From Acidobacteriota bacterium (GTDB lineage Bacteria; Acidobacteriota; Vicinamibacteria; Vicinamibacterales; 2-12-FULL-66-21): a DNA stretch of 39,086 nt. Position 1 is the stretch's first letter; every line of letters begins with the position of its first letter. The position numbers and the translations under genes are program-made. Positions 25,291-33,620 of this stretch are shown here, one piece after another. The stretch covers positions 1 through 39,086 of the forward strand of contig QHWR01000039.1 in assembly GCA_003223835.1 (NCBI GenBank). The letters are read 5' to 3'. Under the pieces are notes generated by a model that made no database searches, was not told where the DNA came from, and saw only the letters and a list, made by a program, of their open reading frames with translations.

Positions 25291-27000
25291 ATGCCCAGAA
25301 ACAATCGTTCCAGGCGGGTGCCGGTCATGACTGCTGCGTTTGCCGCAATCGCGCTTTCGCCGAACGCGGCCAAGCCGACGCCCGCGCTCACGACCAACTC
25401 GACGACAGAGCGGGTCGCTGAAGCCAACGCGCCACCAATCCTGGCGATAGTTATCGCCTCGGCCCTGGACGAGAAAGGCACGCTCGTCAATCCGCGATTC
25501 ACCTTCCCGCCGAACGAGCCGCAGATAACGGCCATCGTCTACGTGGGGAAAACCAACGGCGGCGAGCTCAAGGTCGCCTGGTACAAAGTGTCTGAGGACG
25601 AGGACGGGAAACCGTTGGACGAGAAGCTGTTCGAGCACCAGATTCGGGTCAAGAGTCACGAGCGCGCTTTTTCCGTGGCGAAGAATCCTGGCGGGGCGCT
25701 GGGGAGCGGAACCTACAAAGTGGTTGCGACTCTTGAAGGGCAGACGAAGGAGCGGAAGCTTGACGTAGCGACACAGGCTGGCTCTGCGGGTGGGCAAGGC
25801 AAGCGTCCAGCCGCGGGGACAACGGGAACAGTCGCGCAACCTGCGCCGGCTCCAGCGAAGACCCCCGAAGAGTCGTGCAGCATGGCTGCCAGGGGGCTGT
25901 CTAATGATGACAAGGACCTGGATGCCGACACGGTCGAAATCTTGTCCCGCGGCTGGTGCCCCGAACATTTCTACGTGCAGGTATACGCAACCGTGATGGG
26001 GCCTCCGAAATTATTAGGCGCGATGGAGGCCGGCCCGGACGCACCACAGGCGTATTTCAACGCCGATCCTTGCGGCCTTTCCGGTCCTTCGGATCTCCCT
26101 GGAACCAGGATAACGGTCACAACCAGAGCGTTTGACAGCCGCGGAGACAGCCCGAAAGAGGCTGGGTCCCTCGACTCAGTTATCACCCTCGGCGACGACA
26201 CGTCTGCCCCGATGGTGACTGTGATCCCAACACCTGCGCGCGGCAGCTTCGTCAGCGCGGGCCAAAAGATTAGTCTCCAGGTGACGGCCAAAGACGAAAG
26301 GACTGGAGGATCCTGGCAGACCGGAGTGAGGCGGATCTGGCTCGAGGCACAGCCTGAGGGTTTGGACAAACCTGACGAGTGGCCGAATCCTTCACGTCTT
26401 CCCAAACCGTGCGATAAAAAAACGTGGGAACAGGACTTTCGGGCCACTTACACCGTTCCCAGGAAGCCGCCGCCGATTGTCGAGATCTGCGCCCACGCCG
26501 AGGACTACGCGGACAACCCGAAGAGCAACTGCGCCGACTTTGCCACGGGCGAGTGGCGGGGCACGCTGCGCGAGCACGCGCAGGGCAGCATCTACAACGA
26601 CACGGTGATTGTGATCTTCAGTTTCAGCGAAGAGCGCGATGGCACGATCAAGGGTGCAGCCCGGGTCAAGATGGAGAGCGCGCCGCAGACCTTCAATGAA
26701 TGCAAGAGCACGCGAACGCTCATCACGCCTGAACCACTTCTGTTTCCGATCAGCGGCAAGCTTGTCGACGACGAATTCCATCTCGACCTGCCCACCGATT
26801 ACAGGTTAAACCTTCACGTTCAGACCGATTGTCCACCGCCGCGGAACAGCGGAACGGTGATGGCCACGCGCAGTCTGGGTATGTCGGACGTCTTCTATCA
26901 CCCGAAGGTCAAGGCCCAGGACGGCGCGACCAACTCGTTCCATAAGCCGGGCGCCATCGACGTCAGCGGCACGATCGAGATTCACCGCGCGAAGCAGTAA
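25291..27000 (+). CDS. Secreted protein of unknown function, lower GC
   Basis: The ATG at 25291 (AGGAG at 25278-25282) is chosen. A GTG at 25255 with AAAGGAG upstream would add 12 residues. The protein has 569 residues and a probable signal peptide (RRVPVMTAAFAAIALSPNAA). Residues about 50-170 look like a beta-sandwich (ITAIVYVGKTNGGELKVAWY ... GSGTYKVVATLEG). A second beta-rich part contains DDTSAPMVTVIPTPARGSF, as in Ig-like or invasin-like domains. The C-terminus ends DVSGTIEIHRAKQ. Several Cys residues (ESC, NADPCG, DKKTW preceded by PCDKK) could form disulfides. Base use is visibly less GC-rich than the neighbours (GCG/CGC runs are rare, AAA and GAT common), suggesting later acquisition. 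I do not recognise the family. Confidence 0.75.
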   Translation: MPRNNRSRRVPVMTAAFAAIALSPNAAKPTPALTTNSTTERVAEANAPPILAIVIASALDEKGTLVNPRFTFPPNEPQITAIVYVGKTNGGELKVAWYKVSEDEDGKPLDEKLFEHQIRVKSHERAFSVAKNPGGALGSGTYKVVATLEGQTKERKLDVATQAGSAGGQGKRPAAGTTGTVAQPAPAPAKTPEESCSMAARGLSNDDKDLDADTVEILSRGWCPEHFYVQVYATVMGPPKLLGAMEAGPDAPQAYFNADPCGLSGPSDLPGTRITVTTRAFDSRGDSPKEAGSLDSVITLGDDTSAPMVTVIPTPARGSFVSAGQKISLQVTAKDERTGGSWQTGVRRIWLEAQPEGLDKPDEWPNPSRLPKPCDKKTWEQDFRATYTVPRKPPPIVEICAHAEDYADNPKSNCADFATGEWRGTLREHAQGSIYNDTVIVIFSFSEERDGTIKGAARVKMESAPQTFNECKSTRTLITPEPLLFPISGKLVDDEFHLDLPTDYRLNLHVQTDCPPPRNSGTVMATRSLGMSDVFYHPKVKAQDGATNSFHKPGAIDVSGTIEIHRAKQ

Positions 27001-27005
27001 GTGGC

Positions 27006-27027
27006 CGTAGCGCAGCCCTGCGCTACG
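27006..27027. terminator. Perfect hairpin after the orphan gene
   Basis: CGTAGCGCAG and CTGCGCTACG form a 10-bp stem around a 2-nt loop, starting six bases after the stop at 27000. There is no U-run, so this is a GC-rich hairpin built from the repeat family and only possibly a terminator for both converging genes. Confidence 0.4.
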
Positions 27028-27253
27028 ACGTGAGATCACGAGCAGGGCTGACCGCCTCCGCCCCGACTCCGCCAACGCTTCGTCGAGGCCTCGCCTGAGC
27101 CCTTAGGGCGTAGGCGGGCAAGGCTACGGCGAGTCTCGCCGAAGCGCTTCGCGCGAAGGCTGAAGCCCTGCGCTACGACGTGGGATCACGAGCAGGGCTG
27201 AAGCCCTGCGCTACGACGTGAGATCACGAGCAGGGCTGAAGCCCTGCGCTACG
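27015..27253. repeat. Second dispersed repeat cluster with 38-bp tandem units
   Basis: A 38-bp unit beginning GCCCTGCGCTACGACGTG and ending ATCACGAGCAGGGCTGAA occurs back to back at 27165-27202 and 27203-27240 (one mismatch). A partial copy continues to 27253, and a first copy lies at 27015-27051. Between the first and second copy is another repeat type (27052-27164) containing CTTCGCGCGAAG, also seen at 17223-17236. The GCAGGGCTGAAGCCCTGC joints are palindromic. The core is the one found at 4591. The last partial copy supplies the TAG stop of the carotenoid-oxygenase-family gene. Confidence 0.82.
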
Positions 27254-28664
27254 AAGCGACGAAATACGAATGGAACAACGGCGGGAGCGGGTTCCGCAAC
27301 TCGACGCTGGCGATCGGTCCGCGCGCGACATCGCGCGCGGGGAAGATGGCGACGACGGTTCGGCCGTGCTCCGCGTCGCACATCGGGCAAATCAGGACCG
27401 GCGCCTCGCGGCCCGAGGGATCGCTGACGACGGCGGGTTCACCGGCGAAGAAGCGGCCGGCCGCGTCGCGATAAACGTCGGGACGATCCGGCCGCGACCA
27501 ATCGGCGTGCACCAGCTCGTCGAAGAACTTGCGTCCCGGCTGGCCCGTCGCCGAAATGCCCAGCATCCAGAATTCCGTGTACGCGCGCGACGCGTCGTGC
27601 GGATCCGTGGTCGGAAAATCCGGCGCGTGCGAATACGCGATGGCCGCGCGCCGGTGAACGACGCCGTCCGCGCCGGCCACATAACGCACCGGCCGCCCGC
27701 GGCCGACGCCGGTGAACAGCTCCGGCATCACTCGGTACTGCTCGTAGATCGGGCGCTCGTATTCGATCACGTCGACGACGAGGTCCCCTCCGTCGTCGAA
27801 GCCATTCACGACGTGGAGGCAGTAACAACCGCCGAGCGGGATCGATGCGATGACGTCGCCCGTCTCGCGCGACAAGACGAGCAAGCGCGTGCCGAGCTCG
27901 GGCCGCCACGAAAGCGCGTCCATGACGGTGCGGCCGCGCCGCACGATCGCCGCCGCGTCGAGCACGTACGGGCTTGCGTAGAACGCGATGTGGCGCGCGG
28001 TCACGGCGAAGTCGTGAATCGTGCGGGGCGCATCGAGCGGCAGGCGCCGCCGCCAGTTGAGCGTGCCTTCCGCCGCGAACGAGTACACGTTCAACATCGG
28101 GTGCGCCGCGGAGAACGAGACGCCGAAGTTGATCAGCTCACCCGTCGCAGCGTCCCGCTTCGGATGCGCCGAGAATGGCGTGACGTCGGTAAGCGCCCCG
28201 CGGAACGTGAAGAGCCCTCGCGTCTCGAGGGCGATCGGATCCAGCTCCGATGGCAAACCCTGTTCGCCGAATGCGAGCAGCGTGCCGGCGAACGGGTAGA
28301 CGCTGATGTTCGCGGGGGACTCCAGCGCGACGCCGCGATTGAGACGATCGCCTGGAAACGCCGTCCCGAACGTGCGGTAGATCGCGCGTTCCGCGGCCTC
28401 TTCCTCCGACAGCTTGCGCGTGCGCACGAACCGGTGGGTAATGCGCACGCCGTCCTCGCCGCCGAAGACGACCGCGCAGACCAGGCCGTCGCCGTCGAGC
28501 CAGTGGTCGTATTTGACGGGGCCGCGCGAGAAACGCGCCGGACCATTGAGGTAATAGGTCCCGCGCAGAAACGCGGGCAGGCGGCCGCTGACGCGCTCGA
28601 CGATGTACGTGTCGTCGCGCGGCACGATGGCCAGCGCGCGCTCGAGAAACGGCGCGTGGTCCAT
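27249..28664 (-). CDS. Carotenoid cleavage oxygenase family protein (RPE65/CCD-like)
   Basis: A 471-residue protein of normal length for the family. Four histidines at the positions expected for Fe(II) are visible: FSAHPKRD (H167), TIHDFAVT (H217), YCLHVVNGFDD (H284) and LFHSYFV (H465, near the C-terminus). The seven-bladed propeller begins GRLPAFLRGTYYLNGPARF. Family members use Fe(II) and O2 to cleave double bonds in carotenoids, stilbenes or lignin-derived aromatics, or act as isomerases. No phytoene synthase or prenyltransferase gene is in the window, so a polyene made by the adjacent ketosynthases is a reasonable alternative substrate (inference). Last gene of the minus-strand operon; its ATG shares one base with the upstream stop. 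The TAG stop lies in a repeat. Confidence 0.9.
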   Translation of the reverse strand: MDHAPFLERALAIVPRDDTYIVERVSGRLPAFLRGTYYLNGPARFSRGPVKYDHWLDGDGLVCAVVFGGEDGVRITHRFVRTRKLSEEEAAERAIYRTFGTAFPGDRLNRGVALESPANISVYPFAGTLLAFGEQGLPSELDPIALETRGLFTFRGALTDVTPFSAHPKRDAATGELINFGVSFSAAHPMLNVYSFAAEGTLNWRRRLPLDAPRTIHDFAVTARHIAFYASPYVLDAAAIVRRGRTVMDALSWRPELGTRLLVLSRETGDVIASIPLGGCYCLHVVNGFDDGGDLVVDVIEYERPIYEQYRVMPELFTGVGRGRPVRYVAGADGVVHRRAAIAYSHAPDFPTTDPHDASRAYTEFWMLGISATGQPGRKFFDELVHADWSRPDRPDVYRDAAGRFFAGEPAVVSDPSGREAPVLICPMCDAEHGRTVVAIFPARDVARGPIASVELRNPLPPLFHSYFVAS

Positions 28665-30418
28665 CAGCGGCTGTTCTCGCGCGGTTGCGATCCCACGCCG
28701 GCGCCAACGGTCTGCGGGCGGAAGCGATCGAGGACCGCCGGATCGAACGGCCAGTCGTACCGCTCCGTGGATTCCGCCGTCCGCGTGTGGCGGGCGCGCA
28801 TCTCTTCCGGATCGAACGTCAGCGTTGGGAGGCTGATGTCCTCGACGAACGCGCGGTTCCAGATGACGCGCCGATCTCCAAGGACGCGCGAGCTGACGTG
28901 CGCCGCGATCAGGCGTCCGAGGTGCTGCACGTTGGCGAACTGCCGGTCGATCTCCCGGATCGCCTCGTCCACGCTGACGCCGACCTGATAGAACGTGCGC
29001 TCCGCTTCACGCAGCGCGCCGATTTCCATGAAATCGAAGAACGTGACGTCTCCCGGCTCCAGCCCGCCCGCTTTCTTCCAGCGGTAGAAGTCGCTGACGA
29101 ACGACTGCATCGCGCGGTTCGCGCGGCCCAGCTCGGTGAACCGGCGCAGGAAATGCGTGGCGAATCGCAGGTCGGTGAACATACCGTTGATGAACGGAAA
29201 GACGTAGAAGCCGAAATAGATCGTCAGCTCCCACGTGTACTTCAGCGTGAACGCTTCCTGATCGCCGAGCGCGTTGTAGCTGACGGCGAAGCCCGGGACG
29301 TAGCCTTCGTAGAAGGCGCGCATCATTTGCTCGTAGAGCGCGGCCTTTCTCGACAGCTCCGACGCGTCTTCGGTCAGGATCGCGTCGACGATCAGCGTGT
29401 TGTAGGTGGAGATCAGATCGCCGCCGGGACTGTAGAGCGGGTCCGAGAAGCGGCCGGCTTCACCGGACATCGCCCATCGCTCCGCGCTGATCGTCTGCGC
29501 GCAGTCGAACGCGAAGTCCTTGTAGCCGCCGTGATGGAGGATGCGGCGGTGCGGCAGGTCGCGCGCGAAGAGCGGGAATTCCGCGCACACCCATTCGGTC
29601 AGCTTGCGCGCCGACGAGACGCGATCGTACGGGATGAGCGTGTTGTCGAAGACGAGGCCGAGGCTCGTCTTGCCCTGCAGCGGAATCGTCCAGAACCAGA
29701 ATCCCTCGCCGCAGAAATGATTCGTCGCGAGCCACAGCGGCGCGTGCCCGGTCGCCACGCGATTGGGATGCCGGAGAGCGGCCGTCGCGCTGAGAGCCGT
29801 CAGCTTCTCGATGTTCAGCAGCCCTTCCACCCACATGAACGACGTGCCGTGTCGAATCGAGCCGGACAGGTGCAGGCCGCGTGGCCGCGCGAGCAGCTTG
29901 CCGCGCCCCGAGGTGTCCACCAGCCACTCGCACACGGCCGTCGCCGGCGCACCGCCGCCGTTCCACGTCACGCGATGAGGCGCGACGTCCACGTCTGCCT
30001 CGATCTCCGACACGCCCGGACGGAACGTGAACCGCGCATCCTCCAGGTTCAACCGCAGCAGCTCTCCCTCGAGCGTGTTGCGGTCGAGCTGATACGTCGC
30101 GATGTTCGAGAACTGGCGGATGTAGGACTGGCTGTAGTTCTCGAACGACGCCGGATCCTTCGCGGACTTCCAGTAGAACCGCAGGTTGTATTTGAGAAAA
30201 TGCTCGCGCAGCAGGTGCTCCTCGAGGTCGAGCACCTTCGACAGATAGTAGCCGCTCACCTGGACGGTCGCTTCGCCGACCTTCTGTCCCTCCGGCGGAA
30301 TCGCCGCGCGCTTCTCGAGCAGCAGAATGCGCCGATCTCCCGCCGTCAGCAGCAGCTGCCGGGCGAGCGTCAGGCCTGCGAGGCCCGCGCCGACGATGAC
30401 GACGTCATATCGTTCCAT
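28664..30418 (-). CDS. Flavin-dependent halogenase-family FAD oxidoreductase
   Basis: A 584-residue protein. The N-terminus DVVIVGAGLAGLTLARQL (5-22) is the FAD-binding GxGxxG Rossmann motif; KVGEATVQVSGYYL (46-59) corresponds to the VGEAT motif of tryptophan-halogenase-like proteins. WFWTIP (241-246) is the WxWxIP signature of flavin halogenases. K76 (HFLKYNLRF) is at about the place of the catalytic lysine of PrnA-type enzymes, but alignment is needed. Homologues also occur in aryl-polyene and flexirubin-type clusters, where halogenation is not always the reaction. A reduced flavin donor (flavin reductase) would be required and none is seen nearby. Its 5' leader (38 bp) consists of the ATCCGTG repeat. 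Confidence 0.85.
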   Translation of the reverse strand: MERYDVVIVGAGLAGLTLARQLLLTAGDRRILLLEKRAAIPPEGQKVGEATVQVSGYYLSKVLDLEEHLLREHFLKYNLRFYWKSAKDPASFENYSQSYIRQFSNIATYQLDRNTLEGELLRLNLEDARFTFRPGVSEIEADVDVAPHRVTWNGGGAPATAVCEWLVDTSGRGKLLARPRGLHLSGSIRHGTSFMWVEGLLNIEKLTALSATAALRHPNRVATGHAPLWLATNHFCGEGFWFWTIPLQGKTSLGLVFDNTLIPYDRVSSARKLTEWVCAEFPLFARDLPHRRILHHGGYKDFAFDCAQTISAERWAMSGEAGRFSDPLYSPGGDLISTYNTLIVDAILTEDASELSRKAALYEQMMRAFYEGYVPGFAVSYNALGDQEAFTLKYTWELTIYFGFYVFPFINGMFTDLRFATHFLRRFTELGRANRAMQSFVSDFYRWKKAGGLEPGDVTFFDFMEIGALREAERTFYQVGVSVDEAIREIDRQFANVQHLGRLIAAHVSSRVLGDRRVIWNRAFVEDISLPTLTFDPEEMRARHTRTAESTERYDWPFDPAVLDRFRPQTVGAGVGSQPRENSR

Positions 30419-30476
30419 TGTCCGTGTTCATCCGTGTGATCCGTGGCGAAAAACGTTTATCCGTGTGATCCGTGGC
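30419..30476. repeat. Dispersed ATCCGTG-type repeat
   Basis: ATCCGTGTGATCCGTGGC occurs at 30430-30447 and again at 30459-30476, with a related TCCGTGTTC just before the first. It resembles the ATCCGTGTTCATCCGTGG-type interspersed repeats found in many environmental bacteria. It forms the whole gap between the SDR-acyltransferase and the halogenase-family gene. The second copy is read as the C-terminal GHGSHG and TAA stop of the acyltransferase. Confidence 0.75.
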
Positions 30477-32112
30477 CGAAGATCGATCCGAAGAAGATCC
30501 AGCGGCGTCGCGCGACCATCTCGTCGAGCGCCGCCTGGATGCGTTGTCGCACGAGGCCGCTGATCTCGCGAACGACGCGCGGATCCTCCGCCGCGCCGGG
30601 CGGATACCGATCGTTCACGCGAATCGGTTCGAGGAAGCGCACGTGCCATTTCGACGGCAGCGGGATCGGCGCCAGCGGAAACGTCGGCGTGATCGGAAAG
30701 TACGGCCATTCGGTCCACCGCTCCCACCACGCCCATCTGATCTTCGCGAGGATTGGGAAGATCTCGGCGCTGCCGACGATGGCGAACGGGACGATCGGCG
30801 CGCGGTTCCGGAGCGCGATCCGCACGAACTCGTCGCGCCCGAACTTGCCGAGGCGATACGCGTCGCGATACGGCGTGAACGCCCCGTGGATCCCCTCCGG
30901 AAACACGCCGGCGAGCTCGTCCTGCTGCAGCGTCCAGTCGGCGTTCTCGCGGCACGCCGGGATGCCGCCCAGCTTCGTCATGAAGTTGAACAGGAACGGG
31001 AACTTCACGAGGCTCGGATGAATCAGAAACCGGATGTAACGGCCGCGCCCGCGCGCGACGAGGTGCAGCAGCATGACGCCGTCGAACGGCATGAAGCCGC
31101 GATGCGGGCCCGCGATGACGGCGCGTCCCGTGGCCGGGACGTGCTCGAGGCCGTCCGTTTCAATCCGCCAGTAGAACTTGCGCAGGAACGTGAACAGCGT
31201 CGCGCCGTACGCGGCGATGTAGGCCTTGTCCTGCCCGAAGCGATCGAACTCGCGTGCGGGTTCGTCGCGCGGCTCGCGGGCCTCCGTTGCCCGGTTCAGG
31301 AATGCCTCGAGGGCCTCGGCGCTCGTCCGCGCGGGCAGGAACCCCAACTCACGGTCGATGCGGTCGCCGGAGATCGTCGATGAATACCGGATGAACTCGA
31401 CCTGATCGCCCGCCCACGCAAGACCCGCGGGCGCGAGTGCCAGCCGGATCGCGCGCTGCCACAACCGCGGAACGGGAATTCTCAGAGCCGACGCCATGCG
31501 CAGCGCCGTCCGCAGTGGAATGACGCCGGCCGGCGCGACGTTGAAGATGCCGCCGGCGCTCTTCGTCAGCGCGCACGCGATCGCGGCGAGCAGATCGTCG
31601 ACGGCGAGAAGCTGAATCGATGGGTCGTATCCGGTCAACGTCACGGCGGCGGCGCCGCGGAACAACCGGCTGAAATAGCTCTCCCCGTCCAGCACCGCCG
31701 CCGGCCGCAGCACCGTCAGCGTTGCGCCGGCGAACGCGGCGGTGGCCTGCCGCTCGAATGCGCGCCACCACTCGACGACCGCGTTCGGGTGGGTAGGGGG
31801 CGCTTCCCAGGTCTCGTTGACGAATCCCGGCGTGTACGGCGTCGCGCCGTAGACCGCGGCGCTCGAGACGACAATCACGCGTTCGATGCCGCGGCGCGTC
31901 AGCTCGGTGGCGTGTTCCAGCGAGGTTCCGAACGCATCGGCCGAGCGTCCGGGCCGCGGCCCGTCAGGCATGTACACGAGCGCGTTCGCGGCGGCGGTTT
32001 CGGTCTCCGCGATCGGTTCGGCCAGCGCGCTCTGACGCAAGCGCTCCATCAGCGCCGCTTTGAGCGACGGCGGCGCGACCACCGCGACCCGCAGCGTGGC
32101 GGCGATCGTCAT
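30457..32112 (-). CDS. SDR/epimerase-like domain fused to MGAT-type acyltransferase (LPLAT)
   Basis: The frame is open upstream, but the ATG at 32112 overlaps the preceding stop (ATGA) and sensible homology starts there: 551 residues. Residues 1-270 resemble an extended NAD-dependent epimerase/SDR (RVIVVSSAAVYGATPYTPGF, TVLRPAAVLDGESYFSRL, VDDLLAAIACAL). The glycine motif at the N-terminus is degenerate (VVAPPSLKAAL) and the Lys of YxxxK is absent, so it may not be a dehydrogenase. Residues 290-530 are an acyltransferase. HRGFMPFD (337-344) has the H-x6-D spacing of MGAT/DGAT-like LPLATs rather than the H-x4-D of PlsC, and FPEG (404-407) is the third motif. It probably transfers an acyl chain to a hydroxyl group of the cluster product, with the SDR part acting on the same product; inference. 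Its last six residues are repeat-derived. Confidence 0.83.
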   Translation of the reverse strand: MTIAATLRVAVVAPPSLKAALMERLRQSALAEPIAETETAAANALVYMPDGPRPGRSADAFGTSLEHATELTRRGIERVIVVSSAAVYGATPYTPGFVNETWEAPPTHPNAVVEWWRAFERQATAAFAGATLTVLRPAAVLDGESYFSRLFRGAAAVTLTGYDPSIQLLAVDDLLAAIACALTKSAGGIFNVAPAGVIPLRTALRMASALRIPVPRLWQRAIRLALAPAGLAWAGDQVEFIRYSSTISGDRIDRELGFLPARTSAEALEAFLNRATEAREPRDEPAREFDRFGQDKAYIAAYGATLFTFLRKFYWRIETDGLEHVPATGRAVIAGPHRGFMPFDGVMLLHLVARGRGRYIRFLIHPSLVKFPFLFNFMTKLGGIPACRENADWTLQQDELAGVFPEGIHGAFTPYRDAYRLGKFGRDEFVRIALRNRAPIVPFAIVGSAEIFPILAKIRWAWWERWTEWPYFPITPTFPLAPIPLPSKWHVRFLEPIRVNDRYPPGAAEDPRVVREISGLVRQRIQAALDEMVARRRWIFFGSIFGHGSHG

Positions 32113-33620
32113 GCCGGCACCGCCGGGGTGATCCGGACCGCCCGTGCGCCGACGATCCGTTCCGCGACGCGCATCGCCGAGACGATCACCGGCGTCACGC
32201 CTCCGCCCGGCTGCGTCCAGTGGCCGACGAAGTGCAGGCGCTCGAACGGTCCGTCCACCGCGGGCCGCGCGGCGCCGAGTTGATCGGGCGACATTTCCCA
32301 GCCGAGCATCGCGCCGCGATAGTTGAGCGTGTAGCGGTGCGACGTCATCGCCGATGCGCTGACCTTCGTCACGATCGCACGCGAGAATCCCGGCACGATG
32401 TCGTCGAGGCGGCGGACGATCTCCCCTTCGACCTGCTCTTTGTGCGCGCGCCAATCCCGGACGGTGTCGAAATCAATCGCCGTCAGCTTCTGGACGATGA
32501 CGACATGGCCGCCCGGCGGCGCCATCGCGGGTTCGTACAACGTCGGCACGAAGATCTTGAACGCACGCGTCGCGACGTCCTCGCTGTCCCATGACGACCA
32601 ATGATAGCCGTGCGCCTCGCGGAGCGCGTCCGTCGGCATGCCGGCCACCCCCATGTGGACGAGGAAGCACGGCCACGTCGGCCTGAGGCGCCGCAGGCCG
32701 CCGAGCGCCTCCCTCGCCGCCGGCTCCTGCCCGAGCAGGCGCTCCAGCGTGTGCACGAGATCCGCATTCGAGATGACCACGTCGGCGCGGATCCGCGCGA
32801 GCGATCGCGCGCGCGGCGGGCCGGTCTCCACCTCGATCCCACACGCCCGGCCGCGGTCCACGAGGATGCGCGTGACGAGCGAGTGCATCAGGATGTCGCC
32901 ACCTTGTTGTTCGAATCGCGCGGCGAGCGCGTCGGCGAACGCCTGCGACCCTCCCTCGGGATAGTAGTTGCCGAGAAAGTACGCGAGCCGCAGCATCGCG
33001 TCGAACACGAACGAGATGCGCGACGGCGGCGATCCCCAGTGCCCGCAGTCCGCCGTCAGCAGCAGCTTCAGTTTCGGATGCCGGATGTGCCGATCGATCG
33101 CATCGCGCAGCGTGAGGCCGCGGAACGGGTCGAGACGATCGGTGTCATGGCCGCGAAAGAAATACAACAGCCCGCAGAGATACGCTCGTCGCGCCAGCTC
33201 GAAAAACCGATCCAGCCCATCGCGCTCATCCGGAAATTGCTCGCGCAGCGTCGCGAGGTACCGGTCGAAGTCCGCGGGGACGCTGAAGCACGAGCGGTCG
33301 GGAAAGTGAAAGCGATCGACCGGATCCATCTTGACCCAGCCGATCGACACCCCGAGATCCGCCAGAAGTCGCCCCGTGACGGTCGCTGGATTCCCGAGGA
33401 GCGGATAGAAATGCGTCGCGGCGTCGAACGTGTACCCCTTCCGCCGGAACGTGCTGCAGTAGCCGCCGACCATGTAGTGCTGCTCGACGACGAGAACGCG
33501 CAGCCCGGCGCGGGCGAGGAGGTTGGCGCAGACGAGGCCGCCGACGCCGGCGCCGGCGATGACGGCGTCGTACGACTCCGACGGCGCGCGTCCCTTGAGG
33601 CCGCGGAACGGCCGCGTCAC
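32109..33620 (-). CDS. CrtI/phytoene-desaturase-type FAD oxidoreductase
   Basis: The GTG at 33620 overlaps the HMG-CoA reductase stop (GTGA), giving 503 residues. DAVIAGAGVGGLVCANLL (18-35) with RVLVVEQ is the Rossmann FAD motif; MVGGYCSTFRRKGYTFDAA follows, as in CrtI, CrtO and retinol-saturase-like proteins. FVGHWTQPGGGVTPVIVSA near the C-terminus is the second FAD-contact motif. These enzymes desaturate, isomerise or saturate polyenes. Here the substrate may be a ketosynthase-made chain or a terpenoid; no crtB or crtE is present. The protein lies in the core of the eight-gene minus-strand operon. Confidence 0.87.
   Translation of the reverse strand: MTRPFRGLKGRAPSESYDAVIAGAGVGGLVCANLLARAGLRVLVVEQHYMVGGYCSTFRRKGYTFDAATHFYPLLGNPATVTGRLLADLGVSIGWVKMDPVDRFHFPDRSCFSVPADFDRYLATLREQFPDERDGLDRFFELARRAYLCGLLYFFRGHDTDRLDPFRGLTLRDAIDRHIRHPKLKLLLTADCGHWGSPPSRISFVFDAMLRLAYFLGNYYPEGGSQAFADALAARFEQQGGDILMHSLVTRILVDRGRACGIEVETGPPRARSLARIRADVVISNADLVHTLERLLGQEPAAREALGGLRRLRPTWPCFLVHMGVAGMPTDALREAHGYHWSSWDSEDVATRAFKIFVPTLYEPAMAPPGGHVVIVQKLTAIDFDTVRDWRAHKEQVEGEIVRRLDDIVPGFSRAIVTKVSASAMTSHRYTLNYRGAMLGWEMSPDQLGAARPAVDGPFERLHFVGHWTQPGGGVTPVIVSAMRVAERIVGARAVRITPAVPA

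Noticed and set aside
27015-27253. A CRISPR array
   Set aside because: The 38-bp units are directly adjacent without spacers, share the core of repeats elsewhere in the window, and no cas gene is present.
27249-33620. A carotenoid biosynthesis cluster
   Set aside because: CrtI-type and CCO-type genes are present, but no phytoene synthase, GGPP synthase or cyclase; the ACP and ketosynthases point to polyketide or fatty-acid chemistry.
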